Source of the DNA: Synchiropus splendidus
Lineage: Eukaryota; Chordata; Actinopteri; Syngnathiformes; Callionymidae
Direction of reading: 5' to 3'
Length of the DNA: 64,000 bases
NCBI RefSeq assembly: GCF_027744825.2
Contig: NC_071334.1
Location: 54,562,937-54,626,936, forward strand
The position numbers were made by a program, and so were the translations under genes. The notes under the pieces are model-generated. The model made no database searches and was not told the origin of the DNA. It saw only the letters and a list, made by a program, of their open reading frames with translations. Below, piece after piece: positions 63,718 to 64,000 of this stretch. Position 1 is the first letter of the stretch, and every line of letters starts with the position of its first letter.

Positions 63718-64000
63718 GTAAGCTTAGTTTGATAAAAGTTGTGACTCACCAGTCACTGAGTTGTTGAGACTTTGAGACTATTAGACTAAAAAGTTATTTA
63801 TTTTACTTTAAAACCCTGCAACTTTTAACTTGAGTCTCGCTGAAAAACCTCATGCAACCGTCACACCAGCTAAAACAACACCTGGACATTTCACTTATCA
63901 GTCAGCGTGAAAACTGAATAGTAAATGCATTTTTTGTGTGTTTGTTTTCACTTATTACACTGCCAAAATGTAGCAAACAGTAACAAATGCAGTTCAACAT
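63718..64000 (+). other. brinp1: start of the brinp1 intron after exon D (partial)
   Basis: Begins GTAAGC directly after exon D in phase 1 and runs off the window. No repeat or coding signal is visible in these 283 bases. Confidence 0.85.

Noticed and set aside
1..64000. CRISPR arrays, operons, bacterial promoters or prophage
   Set aside because: Spliced exons, long introns and vertebrate repeat types exclude a prokaryotic origin. No regularly spaced direct repeats with unique spacers were seen.

Overview
This window is vertebrate nuclear DNA, almost certainly from a teleost fish and most likely a percomorph. It is AT-rich and dominated by introns, microsatellites and decayed mobile elements. 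The only protein-coding signal I can support is four short exons on the + strand, bounded by canonical AG/GT splice sites, with reading phases that join perfectly from exon to exon. Together they encode about 234 residues of BRINP1 (BMP/retinoic-acid-inducible neural-specific protein 1, formerly DBC1). The peptides follow mammalian BRINP1 more closely than BRINP2 or BRINP3, for example at [10 protein letters not shown] and KIHLQGLQVIFP. The fish assignment rests on interspersed repeats that I recognise as teleost families, and the species cannot be named from this sequence.

Layout: 1-15278 is non-coding and is read as intron upstream of the first visible exon. Exon A (15279-15469) carries the MACPF signature YGTH...GG. 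Exon B (26850-27019) and exon C (41111-41216) continue the MACPF region. Exon D (63481-63717) carries a cysteine-rich segment. The complete introns between them are 11,380, 14,091 and 22,264 bp. The start codon, the signal peptide and the large C-terminal part of the protein lie outside the window. By analogy with the 8-exon human gene, A-D would be exons 4-7; this is inference.

The introns hold tRNA-derived SINE relics on both strands (871, 2861, 10098, 59225, 61313), and pieces of non-LTR retrotransposons including a minus-strand reverse-transcriptase relic with its FADD motif (27605-27837) and plus-strand 3' ends (2461, 24652, perhaps 54530). They also hold DNA-transposon relics: a 271-bp hAT-type element with a near-perfect 8-bp target duplication at 49018-49288, a 79-bp palindromic Tc1/mariner-type element at 36820-36898, and a scattered inverted-repeat family sharing GAGGCTTCATGAAACAGTGT-like ends. 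Long simple repeats are common. A few AT-rich, repeat-poor stretches dense in TAAT/ATTA cores are listed as possible conserved regulatory elements at low confidence.

I found no RNA gene, CRISPR array, operon, second protein gene or unknown multi-gene system. Most open reading frames here are chance products of low-complexity or intronic sequence.
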